Below, in pieces: positions 1 through 11,609 of a stretch of DNA of 64,000 nucleotides. Positions within the stretch are counted from its first letter, which is position 1. Every line of letters begins with the position of its first letter. This DNA comes from Xestospongia bergquistia. Lineage: Eukaryota; Porifera; Demospongiae; Haplosclerida; Petrosiidae. Location: positions 2,369,501 to 2,433,500 of the forward strand of contig OZ014425.1 of assembly GCA_963965975.1 (NCBI GenBank). Direction: 5' to 3'. Made by a program: the position numbers and the translations under genes. The notes beneath the pieces were generated by a model. The model saw nothing but the letters and a program-made list of their open reading frames with translations, was not told where the DNA came from and ran no database searches.

Positions 1-240
1 ATTCATATGGACTCCAACTAAACCTTATTCTCTGGCATTCACGATTTCATAATACTATAATTTGTTGTTAAGCTACATTTAAATGTGACAATATGCACGC
101 ACCTTTAATTAATATTATTATACCTTAGCAGTACAGTTGATCTCTCCTCTATAAGCAGTTAAGCACTCATATTTGTACCAAAAGCTTTGATCACTCTGGA
201 AATGTTTGTGAAACGATTGATTATCTTCAGCTAATGCACT
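1..240. repeat. Duplicated segment (copy 1; partner at 28.48-28.69 kb)
   Basis: This stretch and 28479-28690 share long near-identical runs, for example the region around tttgatcactc and the stretch ending in accttagcag. The copies differ by small indels. The partner copy contains a minus-strand open stretch between splice-like ends, while this copy has indels that break that frame. It is a dispersed duplication of unknown origin. Confidence 0.75.
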
Positions 241-1680
241 CGTAAAATTATTATGACAACACATAATATGTCACTGTGGATTAAAGACAACTAACCAAAG
301 AAGTTCAAAGTGAGATCAGAATACTTCTTTTCTTTTAAAACATCATTAAGAGCAGCTAACGATGAGTAAGTATTAAAATAGCACTTATCTTAATTACTTA
401 CTTTGCTTCTGTTGTTTTCTGATGGTAGGGTTATTAATAAAACCAGAGAGATCTGGTAAATCAGTTTCTATTAAATTAAAAAATCCATTAATTTAAAAAA
501 AAAATTGTATAAACCATTACATGTACATATACACTCTACATGTACTTTATTATAAATTATACATTAGCAGGTATAATAAGAGTTATATTAATATCTATAA
601 ATCACCTGAAAGTCTTTTAGTTCCACTTCCATTTTCTCTAATGATGTTTTTACTAGGAGCCGAAAACAAAGCATGTGAATATCTTTCTTCTAATCCATAA
701 ACTTGAATAGGAGCCTATAATATAAAAGAAATAAAAAGACAGAGTTGGTGTGGGATATTAGAAGGACTGAGTGAAATCCAATGTTATATTATGTTTAGAC
801 TGTCCTTATGATACAAAGAAGGTAGGTAACAATCAACACATGTTTAATATTTTATGATACAGTTATGTTATAATAGAGGATATATTAGAACACTGTGAAT
901 AGAGGAAAAATAAATTTAATGGGTGGTAGTAACTACATTTATATTGTATGTATAGCAAGTTTATAGGGAATAAAATATACTTTGAAAACAATTTACTATA
1001 ATGAAAGGACAATATAGGCTATCAATAGTGGAGAGATCTATATAGTGTAATGCACTACAAAACAAGTAGAACTATACAAACTATCACAATGGATATCGTT
1101 TTCTTTGGTTAGAACTCAAAATCTAATGACCACATACCATTTAATTACTATTAATAATTTAGCATTATACAATAAATTGTCTTTACCAGATATTGATACA
1201 CATCGTTCTCTATATCTGGTAATGTTATTAATATCAGGTTTATTCAATTTTAGGGTGGAATCTAGTTACTATAATTTTTATAATTTACATAAACTAGATA
1301 AAATTGCTGGGTTGAGACTGTTGAGAGTAAGACCGCATGCTGCATGTATGTACTCATTAACGTTAACAGAACCAAATTAAATACTCTTTACTGAAATGAT
1401 TGCCTCATTAAAATGTTGACCAATACTATACCTATCATCACAGACATTTTAGACAATTATCTTAACACTTTGTTGTGCAGCTGCTTCTGTTGGTAATGTT
1501 GTACTTAGATATCTCATTGAACTAGTCTAAATGAATAAAACAACAAATCACATATAACTTAATGTACTGTAAATTCTAAAATCATTGAGATACACTTTCA
1601 TATTGATTGTCTCTAATTATCAATCCTGAAACAAAGGAGGTTATCCATTACTGAATGTTGTGACAATGACAAAACCAGAA
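241..1680. other. No recognisable gene
   Basis: AT-rich sequence. A 91-codon open frame at 1105-1380 on the plus strand has no recognisable motif, AT-driven composition and no convincing splice context. I see no supported feature here. Confidence 0.5.
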
Positions 1681-1695
1681 GTCAATCCCACATAG

Positions 1696-1744
1696 TCATA
1701 CCCAGACCTACAAACACCAGGAAACATTGTAGGTCTGGGTATGA
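1696..1744. repeat. Perfect 18 bp inverted repeat (hairpin)
   Basis: The arms tcatacccagacctacaa (1696-1713) and ttgtaggtctgggtatga (1727-1744) are exact reverse complements separated by a 13 nt loop. No gene overlaps it. It could be a tiny fold-back element or an RNA hairpin. Confidence 0.8.
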
Positions 1745-2386
1745 TCCTGTACATAGCTCACCATTGACCAATTTCATGTTGGATATGATATCCAGCTTTA
1801 TATTAAGAGATATATGTACAGCATTATGCAAGCAATTACTGGATGTTACATAATTATTTCAATACTTGTTGCAGCTATATGTGACTGGATATGCAAAAAG
1901 GAGGGACCACTTGAGTCATTTCTGTCATTTTGAGTTTTTCGTACCATTTTAAAGGATTTTTAATGCTGTTGTTGATACCTTTCATAGACGCATGCGTTGT
2001 TAAAATAACAATGTATAAACGAAAAAAGATTGGCTACTACCCAAAAAAATAATTTAGAGAAATAAGGAATTTAATCATTCCACCCACGCATACCATATAC
2101 TCCGCAAATCACGTGATCCAGAGTCAGGGCTTTTCTAAGGGAAAGGATCCTACCATCCTGCTGTTTTCATTACTTTTATGGTTTTTTTTGATCTGAAATT
2201 AGTGAAGAGAGTAGTTTAGTGAGCTACAATCATTACAAGAAAGAGTGTAAAGTCTCTATATTGGTGTTACTTCTACCGTGTAATTGAAAAATAGCGAAAG
2301 TATGTTAAATTATATTAGACAGAGGGTTTTGTTGCTAGTGCTCTCAGTTAGCCGTGGTACAGTTGGATGAGGGCAAACATTTTTCT

Positions 2387-4760
2387 TCATAATTTGTTAG
2401 GGCAGTGTTCCCTAGTATTATCATAAAGGTACCACTGTCTCTTGGAATCTAAGCCTTTAGGTAAAATTATAAGTGGTAAAGTGTCTTGAGACGGAGTCCA
2501 CGGAGTAATTAGGGCATTAAATGTATGTACTGTAGAATGCAAAGAAGTTTTTAGTGCTAACTTTCCTATTGTAGATATAGATAAGAAGTTAAAAATTTTA
2601 GAAAATACCTGGTTTGTCTGTACTGATGTGAAAATGTTTAAATTTTTTTTTATACCAGGAATTTTTTTAAAGTGAGGGGTGAGAAAATCTGACCAGTCGT
2701 GCATCTTTACAACCATCTCTCCATTCTGGTTAACAACTAACTGGGCCTGGTTGACTTCAGCTGATTGCTCAACAAGATGGTGAATGTCATTTAAGCAACC
2801 AACTATTGTTCTTCTGTATTTTTGTTTTTACAAGTCCAAAACACCAGTCTGGGGAAAATTTTGTGTGTCCGACTGGAAGAAAAGAGAGAGTGATGCAACT
2901 CTCTAGATTGACAAGAACTCTCCACAAAAGGTACTAAAATTTATGAGTGTTATTATTAATTTTTAAAGTAGCTTACCGTAAGGGTACAAATTTGAGGGTT
3001 TAAATTTTCATGTTTTTTAAATTTTGCTTTATTATTTAAATTTTGTGGGTATTAAGTTTCGTGTTTAGTGGGTGTGAAGTATTAATTAATGGGTGTAGTA
3101 TTAGACACGTGTTGTGAACACAAGCGTGATTTTTGTGAAGTATGGCTAGCTATTCCTATGAATCCATAGTGAGAAGGTACCATATATACAAGAAATTCTG
3201 GGAGGCACTTGACAGAGAAGTACTTCAGTGTAAATTAGAAAGAAGTAACCCTTTACAGTAGCTGTTATTTACACGCTTTATTGAGATCACGTGATTATGC
3301 GTGGGTGGAATAAAAGTTAAATTTCGTGATAAAAAAACAACCCACGAATACAACGAAATTAAAACCCCCACGAAAATTTATACCCTTACAGTATTATAGT
3401 ACCTGAATTACTGTGTTGTTTTTATTTTGCCCAACGCAATTGTCAGCATGTAGATGGCAATGTGCTTCTCCAAGACCATCTGTCTAAAAGAAGTGGTGGA
3501 GCATACTGATGACTTCATTAGCCCTTTTCCTGTTACTGCTGACTCATCAATTAGGTAATTCATCTGCATTGGAATACTCTCACAGTGCAGTCCAAAAATA
3601 CCGCACTTTCGTGGTGTTTTGAAATAGAGTGGTCCAGGCTGCCATGGGTCACTTGGAAAGTGCACCTATAAATTATGTTAAGTTAGGTTTATAATATTTA
3701 TTTTCATTTTATAGAACCTGTTGAGCAAAGTCAAAGCAGTAATGGAACAGTCTCTGCCCAGATTGAGGTTGACTGTATAGACCTGGTTGTGGAGGTGAGT
3801 ACTTGTTATTAATAGAAAAATGCTCCACTGAAATACGATGAGCCTCTTTTGTCACAAGATGATAATAGTTTCTCTCTGTTTTGACTAACTCTAGATGTTT
3901 TTTAGCCTTTTTTAAAACCTGAAGTACATTTACGTATGTAACCAGCATAATATTTGTATTGTAATATAATGTATCCACTCATTCCTTCTAATATTACCTC
4001 TACTTTTTCGCTTTCTGATGTCCCAAATCTGAAGGAACTAGCAATAAGAGAGCTGTTCTTGTGGGCAGATGGCACAAAGATCAGCCATAGGTTCTGTAAT
4101 ACAAAGAGTTGGTCGAAGCTTCCTCCAATAACAGCAGAAAGTAGTGTAAGCAGCACAATGACCTTCACATTGTTCAGTTGAGTCTTTGTATTTTATCTAG
4201 ATCATTCTCTTTGTAGTGCTTGATGGTAATAGCTTGCAGTCATCCCTTTTTTATCCTGGAATTCTACCTGGTAAAAGAATTGCGTTCTCTTCACTGTAGT
4301 TGTCCAGGAATGTCAATAAATTGTCAATGTCATCTCTTGCCAAGGTATTAGCTGGTAACTTTCCCTCATTGCCATGTTGTCGTGTAGCAATACCATTGTC
4401 ATGGTAATGCCTTTTTAGCATCTTGTATTTCTTAGTGCTGATGTCATGTAAAAAAAGAAAAGTCTTTAAACAGACCCGTCTCCCTCCATGTAGAAATGTT
4501 GAGTGCTGGTATTTCCAAGTCCGAGAGAAATAGTGGTTAACACTTACGTCACTGAAGTTGGTCATAGCTGCTATATTTGACCATGACAACCAAATCCAAT
4601 TCCTTCTTTGTCAGCTCAAATATGCTTATCCTGTAACTCTTGTATTCGTCAGAAGTAATGGTTGTACAGCAAGGTTGTTGTTTTTCTCCTAGTCGACAAG
4701 TACACCCATTCATAGCAAATTCTTGTATTTTTAGTTCCTCGTTTACATCAATTGTACTAA
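2387..4760 (-). pseudogene. Decayed multi-exon gene of a mobile-element-like family (probably DUF7869-like)
   Basis: I read at least four exons: about 4745-3998, 3918-3718, 3665-3403 and about 2875-2387. The 52 nt intron 3717-3666 joins FDFAQQ to VHFPSDPWQPGPLYF in frame. Family-like blocks in order are RVCLKTFLFLH, ILLPGRIPG, KRDDCKLLPSS, YLIDE, ISMLHHFF, LHADNCVGQNKNN, VGHTKFSPDWCFG and RQWYLYDNTREHCP. From memory these match a family of repetitive cnidarian and sponge proteins, which I believe carry Pfam DUF7869; function unknown. It is broken: a stop at 4251-4253 in the PGRIPG block, another at 4197-4199, a stop after HHFF, and frameshifts near 4575, 4060, 3525 and 2825. Its 5' end abuts the duplicated block that starts at 4756. 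The identity of the family is fairly sure, its name less so. Confidence 0.7.
2974..3393. mobile_element. 420 bp MITE inside an intron of the decayed gene
   Basis: Terminal inverted repeats of 20 nt match at 18 positions: taccgtaagggtacaaattt at 2974-2993 and the reverse complement of 3374-3393. The ends begin with TA, so a TA target duplication is possible. There is no coding capacity. It lies between the exon ending near 3403 and the exon starting near 2875 of the minus-strand pseudogene. Confidence 0.7.
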
Positions 4761-6305
4761 GCCTATTGTAAGTCTTTTTGAAATATAATATCTCACTAGT
4801 CCTTTTCTCTGTAATATAAAGACTTTAGTAACCAATATATTTTGTACAATGTAGCAAGTTTCAATAAAATTAGTCGAATGTTTTTATTTAGTACTAGCCT
4901 CGTACCCAGACTTTTCGTGGTAGAAAAGAAAGCCTGGTATTGACATCATAATGACACATTTTAAATTAAATGACGAATTGATGGGTAGGGTTTATATTGA
5001 TGATGTTTTATTCACTACACGAGTTTAAGCACGAGTTTGTCAGTTATGCAGAAATTTATTTAGTGGAAGCTGAAAGAGCAACAAATTTGTTCAGTGCTGT
5101 TGGAATGTGAAATAATTGGGGTTCGTGAATAACTGCTTTACTTGATGTTATTGTTTCTAGACATGATATGATAGTCTCTCTTCATATATTTTTATGAAGT
5201 GCAAACTTCGAATTATGTCTCTAGAGAAATCTGTTGCAGACCTAGAGGAATTCAAGCAGTTGGTTCATAACCTAGCTTGTAATCCATCATGAAAGGGAGG
5301 ATTTTGAAACACAAACTCTTTCCAAAACGAAGACATCTTTTCCGTTATGTATAGCTACAATAGAAAAGATCTGCTCTTTTTTAAAAGATAGATTTGGCTT
5401 TCCTAGCTGATTTATAGCATATAATAGAGCAGCAGAGAAGTTAGCTATCACCAATAATCTAAAGTACAGTGGTTTGTACTAGAAATCATAGACTGCATTA
5501 CTTCATTTTAGCAATCAATGTGTCAGGACTTTACTTCTGCAGGGCTGTTTAACAAGACAAAAGAAGGAACTGGATTCCAACAGGCAAGCATTTGACAGTG
5601 TTCTCTGCAGTAAATCCGAGACAATGAAATTCCTTGCTAGAACTGAAGGAAAAAACAGTAGTAACAAGTACTGCCAGTCAATGTAGCAAGTCTCAATAAT
5701 AATATTCAAGTGTTTTTAAAAGGCTTTTTACCCTGATTGTGTCTGCTTTGGTATCAGTATCAGCTTGTAAAGGTTTGTACTAAAAATCTTAGACAGCATT
5801 ACTTCATTTTAGCAACCAATCTGTCAGGACTTTACGTCTGCAGAGCTGTGGAGCAAGACAGAAGAAGGAACTGTATTACATGCAGCCAAGTGATTTGACA
5901 GTCTTGTCTGCAATAAATCTTAGACGATGATGTTACTCGCTAGAACAAAAGAAATTGAGTCAGATTTAGCCCTTAGTTTTAGTGCATCTGTTATCCAAAC
6001 TTAGCCTATAATAAGTCTTTTGGAAACATATCTGACTATTCCTTTTCTCTAATATATAAACTTTAGTAACCAGTATATTTAGTACAATGTAGGAAGTCTG
6101 AATAATATTAGTCAAATGTTTTATCACTACAAGCCTATTTAGCCCCATTATGTCTACCATTATATCAGTAGTTAGTCAAGCGTTTTTATTTAGTACAAGC
6201 CCATTTAAACCTATTGTGTCTACTTTTGTATCAGTATTAGCTTGTAATGTTTTGTCACAACTTTATTTCTGCAGGGCTGTTTACCCTCACTGTCTCTACG
6301 TTTGA
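4756..6305. repeat. Segmental duplication of 49643-51227
   Basis: The block is almost identical over 1.5 kb to 49643-51227. It contains the left end of the TAGCCTCGTACCCAG element (from 4895), a RecQ-like fragment and two units of the 113 nt exon-like repeat (near 5545 and 5850). This copy has lost about 16 nt in the helicase part (near 5325) and other short pieces, so it looks like the more decayed partner. Confidence 0.85.
4895..5462. mobile_element. Left part of a TAGCCTCGTACCCAG-type TIR element
   Basis: It begins with the terminal motif tagcctcgtacccag right after atttagtac, which matches the attttgtac next to the right end of the copy at 35926-36068. The right terminal repeat is missing. 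The inner part holds a minus-strand RecQ-like helicase fragment whose Walker A codons have been deleted. Confidence 0.65.
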
Positions 6306-6790
6306 GTTATGAGGTAGGTGGAGTCATATGATATTGCATGTATGTTGTCTTTATTAATTCCTTAATTAAAAAAGTATACTAATTACAAATAATAATAAAA
6401 GAGTGAACATACTACATATGTTTTTGTTTGTTATAAATATTTACATTGTACTATACAAATTGAAATAATTGCCACATTACAATACAAGTTTCAACACTCC
6501 TTTACTTTACATTTGTGTATATATATTTATAAATCATTTAAACTGATATCTGTCATAGCTGTTAAATTAACTTATCATTAGATATCTAATTACTGTTCCA
6601 GGAGTGTTATTGTACATGTCCACTGATTTACATATATTTTCATATCAGAATAGTTTTGAATATTATATGAGGAAGGACAAAACTTCATGGAAATGTAAAC
6701 CTGTTTGACTTGTTAGACAGTTTTGGCAACATTATAAACATCTTCCTAATCTATAAGAAATGGAATTTGTAAATGTATTTTAGATGAATG
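6306..6790. other. No recognisable gene
   Basis: AT-rich spacer between the duplicated block and an exon-like ORF. Its 3' end carries a short acaaacaaacag-type low-complexity stretch (6815-6840). Nothing else is supported. Confidence 0.5.
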
Positions 6791-6864
6791 CATGACAAAT
6801 AAATGGACAGACAGACAACAGACAACAAACAAACAAACAGATATCAATCTCTTTTCATTTACAG

Positions 6865-7256
6865 ATGTCTCTTTATCAGTGAGAATGTTGTCATTTTATA
6901 AACACATACTAACACACTGTAATTTGTATGAAACGTTAGAACTTGTCCAGTCCAACAAAGATAGGAGTGACTTATCTCCCACATTATGGGACATTAATCT
7001 CATGATTGACCTAGCACAGTCTGTAATTGAACCAATGACCATACCGAAACTCTCTCGTATAATTTGCATGATACAAGAGAACTATCATGTCATTATTTTA
7101 GCTATTATTATTGTACCAGGAGAAGATGACTACACCCACAAATCAATCTCTTTCACCCTTTATATGCTGCTAGTCAATAAAAATGAACTTTTTCCATGTC
7201 TCACTATCGACTTTCCTATCTCATTAGATGGGCACATCAAGATCAGACAAGGGTAG
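6865..7256 (+). CDS. Possible exon, unknown protein
   Basis: An open frame runs from a good acceptor-like site (tttcatttacag just before 6865) to a stop at 7254-7256, about 130 codons, with motifs such as SVRMLSFYKHILTHC and PTLWDINLMIDLAQS. An in-frame ATG exists at 6792, but it lies in low-complexity DNA. I do not recognise the family. It may be part of the same decayed plus-strand gene as the exons at 8.3-11.4 kb, or chance. Confidence 0.3.
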
Positions 7257-8300
7257 ACTAGATAGTGAGACAATGTCACAGATTCAACTAGATGTGTCTG
7301 TCAGAAATCATCAAAGAAAACTAGGATATGATAATTTAAATTCACCATCATCAGTATAGGAAGTAGCTATTAATCCCAGTGTAATGGTTGAAGAATGGAT
7401 GGAGTAAAGGTACATATCATTTTAATATTAATCTTAGTAAATTAGATAACAATGTTAGTAGATATGATATCAATGTTGATAGGTCAGATATCAGCATTTT
7501 TAAATCAGATATCAAGATGAGTAAATTAGATGTCAGTATCAGTGTATGATCAGATATCATAGTTAAAAATCATGTTGATGCCTGTTTGTAGTAGGTCTGA
7601 TATCAGCATTTCTAAATTAGATAAAGTCAACTCCATCCTATATTTACTTCATAATGCTACACATTTAAGAAGTGTTTACCTTTTCTAACATCTAAATAAT
7701 GCTTATAATAGTGCCAATACCTTCTGTAGGCTATACGTTAAAAGTAATGAAGATTTAGTGACAGCAAACAGTTGTATTGATGATTGTTGAATGATATATT
7801 GAAGGTATATTACCAAGAATACAGCTACAGTACAATAAAAAAATGTTTGTGAATGTTAATGTTACATTGATTAAGAGATTAAATAAGTAAATAGTTTATG
7901 AATTTTGGTTCTGTAGGAAAGAGGATTGCATACTTCAAGGTCATCATCATATAACATAATTTCCAAAACAGTGGAAATAATAGAAAACAAAGGATGGTCC
8001 TTGTAAGACTTGCCATCTGACATTAGCCCATCTGCCCTTTGACTGCTAGTAAGTATCTAATTGGTGTGCATGCTACTAAATTCACATGTAAATGTATTAT
8101 TGTTCTAACCTCAGTATAGATCTTAAGGACAAAAGATATTCCAGAAATGGATTATCATAGACACATTTTTTGTGAAATTTCAGAGGCCATTTTCCTTTAT
8201 TCCTTTTACAAATAAGCTTTTCTCCAATCATTCTCTTATGCCTCCTAAAATGAACAATAAGAAAATACATATAATATTATATGTGTATTCATGTCTATAT
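7257..8300. other. No recognisable gene
   Basis: AT-rich sequence with several short diverged repeats of the type agatatcaatgttgatagg around 7440-7620. No supported coding or RNA feature. Confidence 0.45.
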
Positions 8301-8317
8301 GTATCCTACTCTGGTCA

Positions 8318-9566
8318 TTTAGACAATCAGCTTGGAAACAACAAATAGGGGGTGTGGTTTGTTTGGATCTTTCATACAAGGATCCCTTTGTTCCTCAGAC
8401 ACAAATCATCTATCATGGAAGTACTGTCAAGGCTTCACTTTTATGATCTATAGTACTGCTTCATTCATCTATCCACTCATCCGTTGATAGTGTAATAGGA
8501 TGTTGTATTTGAGATGGGTTCTTTATAAAGTCTACTATGAAAATTACTAGAGTAAGTCTCTCACATAAAATATATCAATTTGACAGTCCTTTGTCTAGAT
8601 TCTGAAATTGAAGTGGTTATGGCGTATCCAATGCAATCAAATGTTACTATTTAATGCAATATTCCACCTGTGAGTGTTTAATGTCCATTCCATGAATCTA
8701 TCCATCCATTTTCTATTTCATGTATCCATTCATCAGTCTATTGATCCATTCATCCACCCATTTATTTATTCATTCAATCAATGCATTCATTCATTCTTTT
8801 ATAGCCCTGGCCTCTTATTGACTTTAGCTGTTCACTGGTGGTGACATTCTCATTTGAAGCTTCTTATCCATTTGTTAGAGACTTCCAAAATGAAAAAGAC
8901 ATCCAACATTTTCAGGGCCTCAATCAGTCTACTGTTACTATCACAACAGATGTCACATTATTATTAATTTTATATCGCAAAACTGCTCTAAAATGACTTA
9001 ATAATAATAATAATATTAAAGATATTTGTTACTTAGCAACCATTAACACACACAAATTTATTTTTGCTATTTGTCCATTCAAAATTTGAATCAAAAAATT
9101 ATGTGTCTATTTTAGCATAGATTAGTCTGATATTGTGGGTGGAGCCACAATAATGAGACTGTTCTTGCTGCACCATCTGGTCTTCAATATCTTGTTGGAG
9201 AAAAAGTATTGGACATTCCTTATAAGGTAAACTAGCAACTCTTCCACCTCTTGTGTCCATCCATCCTTCCAGCATCTATTCACCTCTTCAATACATTAAC
9301 AGACTATTCATTTATTTAACATTTTTTCTCTTTTTGTGTAGATCCATTCTGACGATATTGAGGTCCTAACAAGTTTTTTAGAGCAATATTCTGCTGGTTC
9401 AATACCTACTCTACTTCCTTCTCTATCTTTCTTGACCTTTGGACTACAAACTGTAAATACAACTATTTTTAACAGCTGATAACAGGGAAATTAATCCAGT
9501 TTAAACTCTCATCACTTTACTCCAAGTCTCAAGTTACAGCATACACTTTCTCAGCATTTATAGAAG
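8318..9566 (+). CDS. Exon chain of an unrecognised plus-strand gene
   Basis: Exon-like open segments follow each other. 8318-8419 encodes WKQQIGGVVCLDLSYKDPF; 8803-9000 follows the acceptor-like cttttatag; a segment ending at 9226 encodes APSGLQYLVGEKVLDIPYK and ends at a gtaaac donor; 9342-9452 (37 codons, IHSDDIEVLTSFLEQYSAG) follows a tttttgtgtag acceptor in matching phase; 9476-9566 (LITGKLIQFKLSS) continues in frame only if 23 nt (9453-9475) are removed. I do not recognise the protein. In-frame breaks elsewhere suggest decay. It may be the upstream part of the HECT gene at 13-14.3 kb, but no link is visible. Confidence 0.4.
8697..8796. repeat. Degenerate (ATCC/ATTC)n microsatellite
   Basis: Irregular tandem tccattcatcc-type tetranucleotide repeats. 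The same kind of repeat recurs at 11458-11574. Confidence 0.7.
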
Positions 9567-9889
9567 GTGAGAAAGTATTATTGACTAACAATAAAGCTAT
9601 CAATTAACTATAAAACCAAAAAAATGATAATTCAAAATTAATTACCTATTATTAAACTTAATAATTAATAGTAATTTATAAAAAGTTTAATAATTGAGTA
9701 TGTTTAAATTTTATTTCAAAAGATATATGGGTGTGGCTTAGAAAATTACTAATGAAAACATTCGTAATCTCTAAAGACATTAATTTTAGTGATAGATGCA
9801 GTACATTATATGTAATGAATAGTAAGAATTAATGATTCTAAAATTTGATTCTGAAATAAAAATACTATTTCATACAACTTTCAATGCAT

Positions 9890-10150
9890 ATTTTTGTGTA
9901 GATCCATTCTGACGATATTGAGGTCCTAACAAGTTTTCTAGAACAATATTCTGCTGGTTCAATACCTACTCTACTTCCTTCTCTATCTTTCTTGACCTTT
10001 TTCAAGTTACAGCATACACTTTGTCAGCATTTATAGAAGGTGAGAAAGAATTATTGACTAACAATAACAGCTATCAATTAACTATACAATAAAATGATAA
10101 TTTAAAAAAAATTACCTATTATTAAACTTAATAATTTATAAAAAGTTTAA
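9890..10150. repeat. Local direct duplication of the 9331-9690 exon region
   Basis: The exon at 9342-9452 and its flanks are repeated here from 9901 with few changes. This copy lacks the stretch between gacctt and tcaagttacagc, so it has lost the end of one exon, the 23 nt intron-like interval and the start of the next. The frame through the junction then hits a stop (TTATAG), so this copy is non-functional. Confidence 0.8.
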
Positions 10151-10199
10151 TAATTGAGTTGGAAGTTATTTCAAGAGAGATCAAAGTTGTTGTGGTGAC

Positions 10200-11434
10200 G
10201 TTTTGCTTACAATGAACAAGAGAGTCTTCCTCTAATTTTTATACCATGTTTCCTATGCCCCACCCATCAATCTCAACTCAAGGGACTTATTGTCTTCCAA
10301 TGGTATCCATTGCTAATAGCAATATGCGAGCATCCCACATTTGTAGACAAAATCACAGAAACATTAGCATCACTTTTTGAAAGGAAATATTTTTATCATT
10401 TCTTCAAGAATTAGTATTTATTCAATTGAAGGTGTGGGCAGATACTTTTAACATTTGGAACATCACACAAAAATACATAATGAGAAAGATGTGAGCTGTC
10501 GGTCTGTTCATTCATTAAATGATTAGTCCATTCATTCATCCATCTATCCATTCATTTCCTTTTAGTCAACTATTATACATGATGATAGAGGGTCCCTCGA
10601 ATTACTTCCACTTACAACAAAGTCCCCTACTCCAAGATTTTTACCCTCAAACTAGATGACACAGATAATGAAGATGAGACGATTGACCTAGAACTGTTAT
10701 TATCACTTTCATCAGAAAGTGCTCGCTGTTCCAGTCTCCATATAAACCACACCTCTTTATTTCTACATTTGAGTTACACATTAAAATATAACTCCATTGA
10801 AGATAATGCAGAACAAGATAATTAAAGATGGCAGAATTCCTCTCTGCTTAAGTAAATTCATTTTGTTTCGAATAAATTTTACATGTAATAAATGCATTTT
10901 GAATATTTAACAAACGATTTACATATCAATGTTATGTGTACACTACATATACTATATATGCCAATTGATAACACTAACAATGATATCATTATTTTATTGC
11001 CGTGCAGGTTGTCTGTTATCACGTGCAACAAGTGAAGACAATTTTCTCTGTGACTTGAGATTAAAACTTAGACTCTTTTCACTTCTTGATGCCAATGAGC
11101 TAGCAGACATTACTTAAGAGACTTTATGTAGTCCAACAGATCCTACTGTCAACATACATCAATGTTTCTGTCCAGCAGCTAGTTCACTGAATGGAAGGTA
11201 CTCATGTTCCTTTTTAGCTTTCTAATCTCTTTCTCTTTCCCATAGTTTGAGTGGTTAGTATAAGATGAGTTCCTCTTGTTTTTTTGTCATTGGAGAGCTC
11301 ATCCTTTCATGTCGTTTATAACCCATAGCATCTCATGTACAAGGATATTCTGGAAAGTTTGCAAATTGTATTTTCAACCAAGAACAAATCAACTTTGTGT
11401 TTGATGCTCAAGATTGTATGCATCAAATTCTATT
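10200..11434 (+). pseudogene. Further exon-like pieces of an unrecognised plus-strand gene
   Basis: Open segments without good starts lie at about 10206-10411 (ESLPLIFIPCFLCPTHQSQ, then FQWYPLLIAICEHPTFVDK), 10589-10825 (YSKIFTLKLDDTDNEDETID, ending in a stop at 10823-10825), 10997-11201 (after a gccgtgcag acceptor; EDNFLCDLRLKLRLFSLLD, with an in-frame TAA soon after and an AG/gtactc donor) and 11325-11434 (GKFANCIFNQEQINFVFDAQ, after an acceptor-like catag and before a gttagt donor). The residue composition looks like real protein, but I cannot name a family. Stops within exons suggest decay. Confidence 0.35.
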
Positions 11435-11457
11435 GGTTAGTTTGTTATTTGCCTTGT

Positions 11458-11574
11458 CATTCATTCATCCATCCATTCATTCATTTGTGTGTTCATCTAT
11501 TCATCCATCTATTCATTCATTCATGCGTTCATCTATTCATCCATCCATTCATTCATTTGCCATTTATCCATCCA
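11458..11574. repeat. (CATT/ATCC)n microsatellite
   Basis: Tandem cattcattcatccatcc units over about 115 nt. They produce the Pro-His-Ser-Ile-rich open frames seen here, which are artefacts of the repeat. Confidence 0.9.
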
Positions 11575-11609
11575 TTACAGCACTTTTAAAAAGCAATGAT
11601 TATTACTAG

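Noticed and set aside
11335-11609. Two overlapping ORFs rich in His, Pro, Ser and Ile
   Set aside because: Most of their length is translated cattcatccatcc microsatellite. Only the first part (to 11434) looks exon-like.
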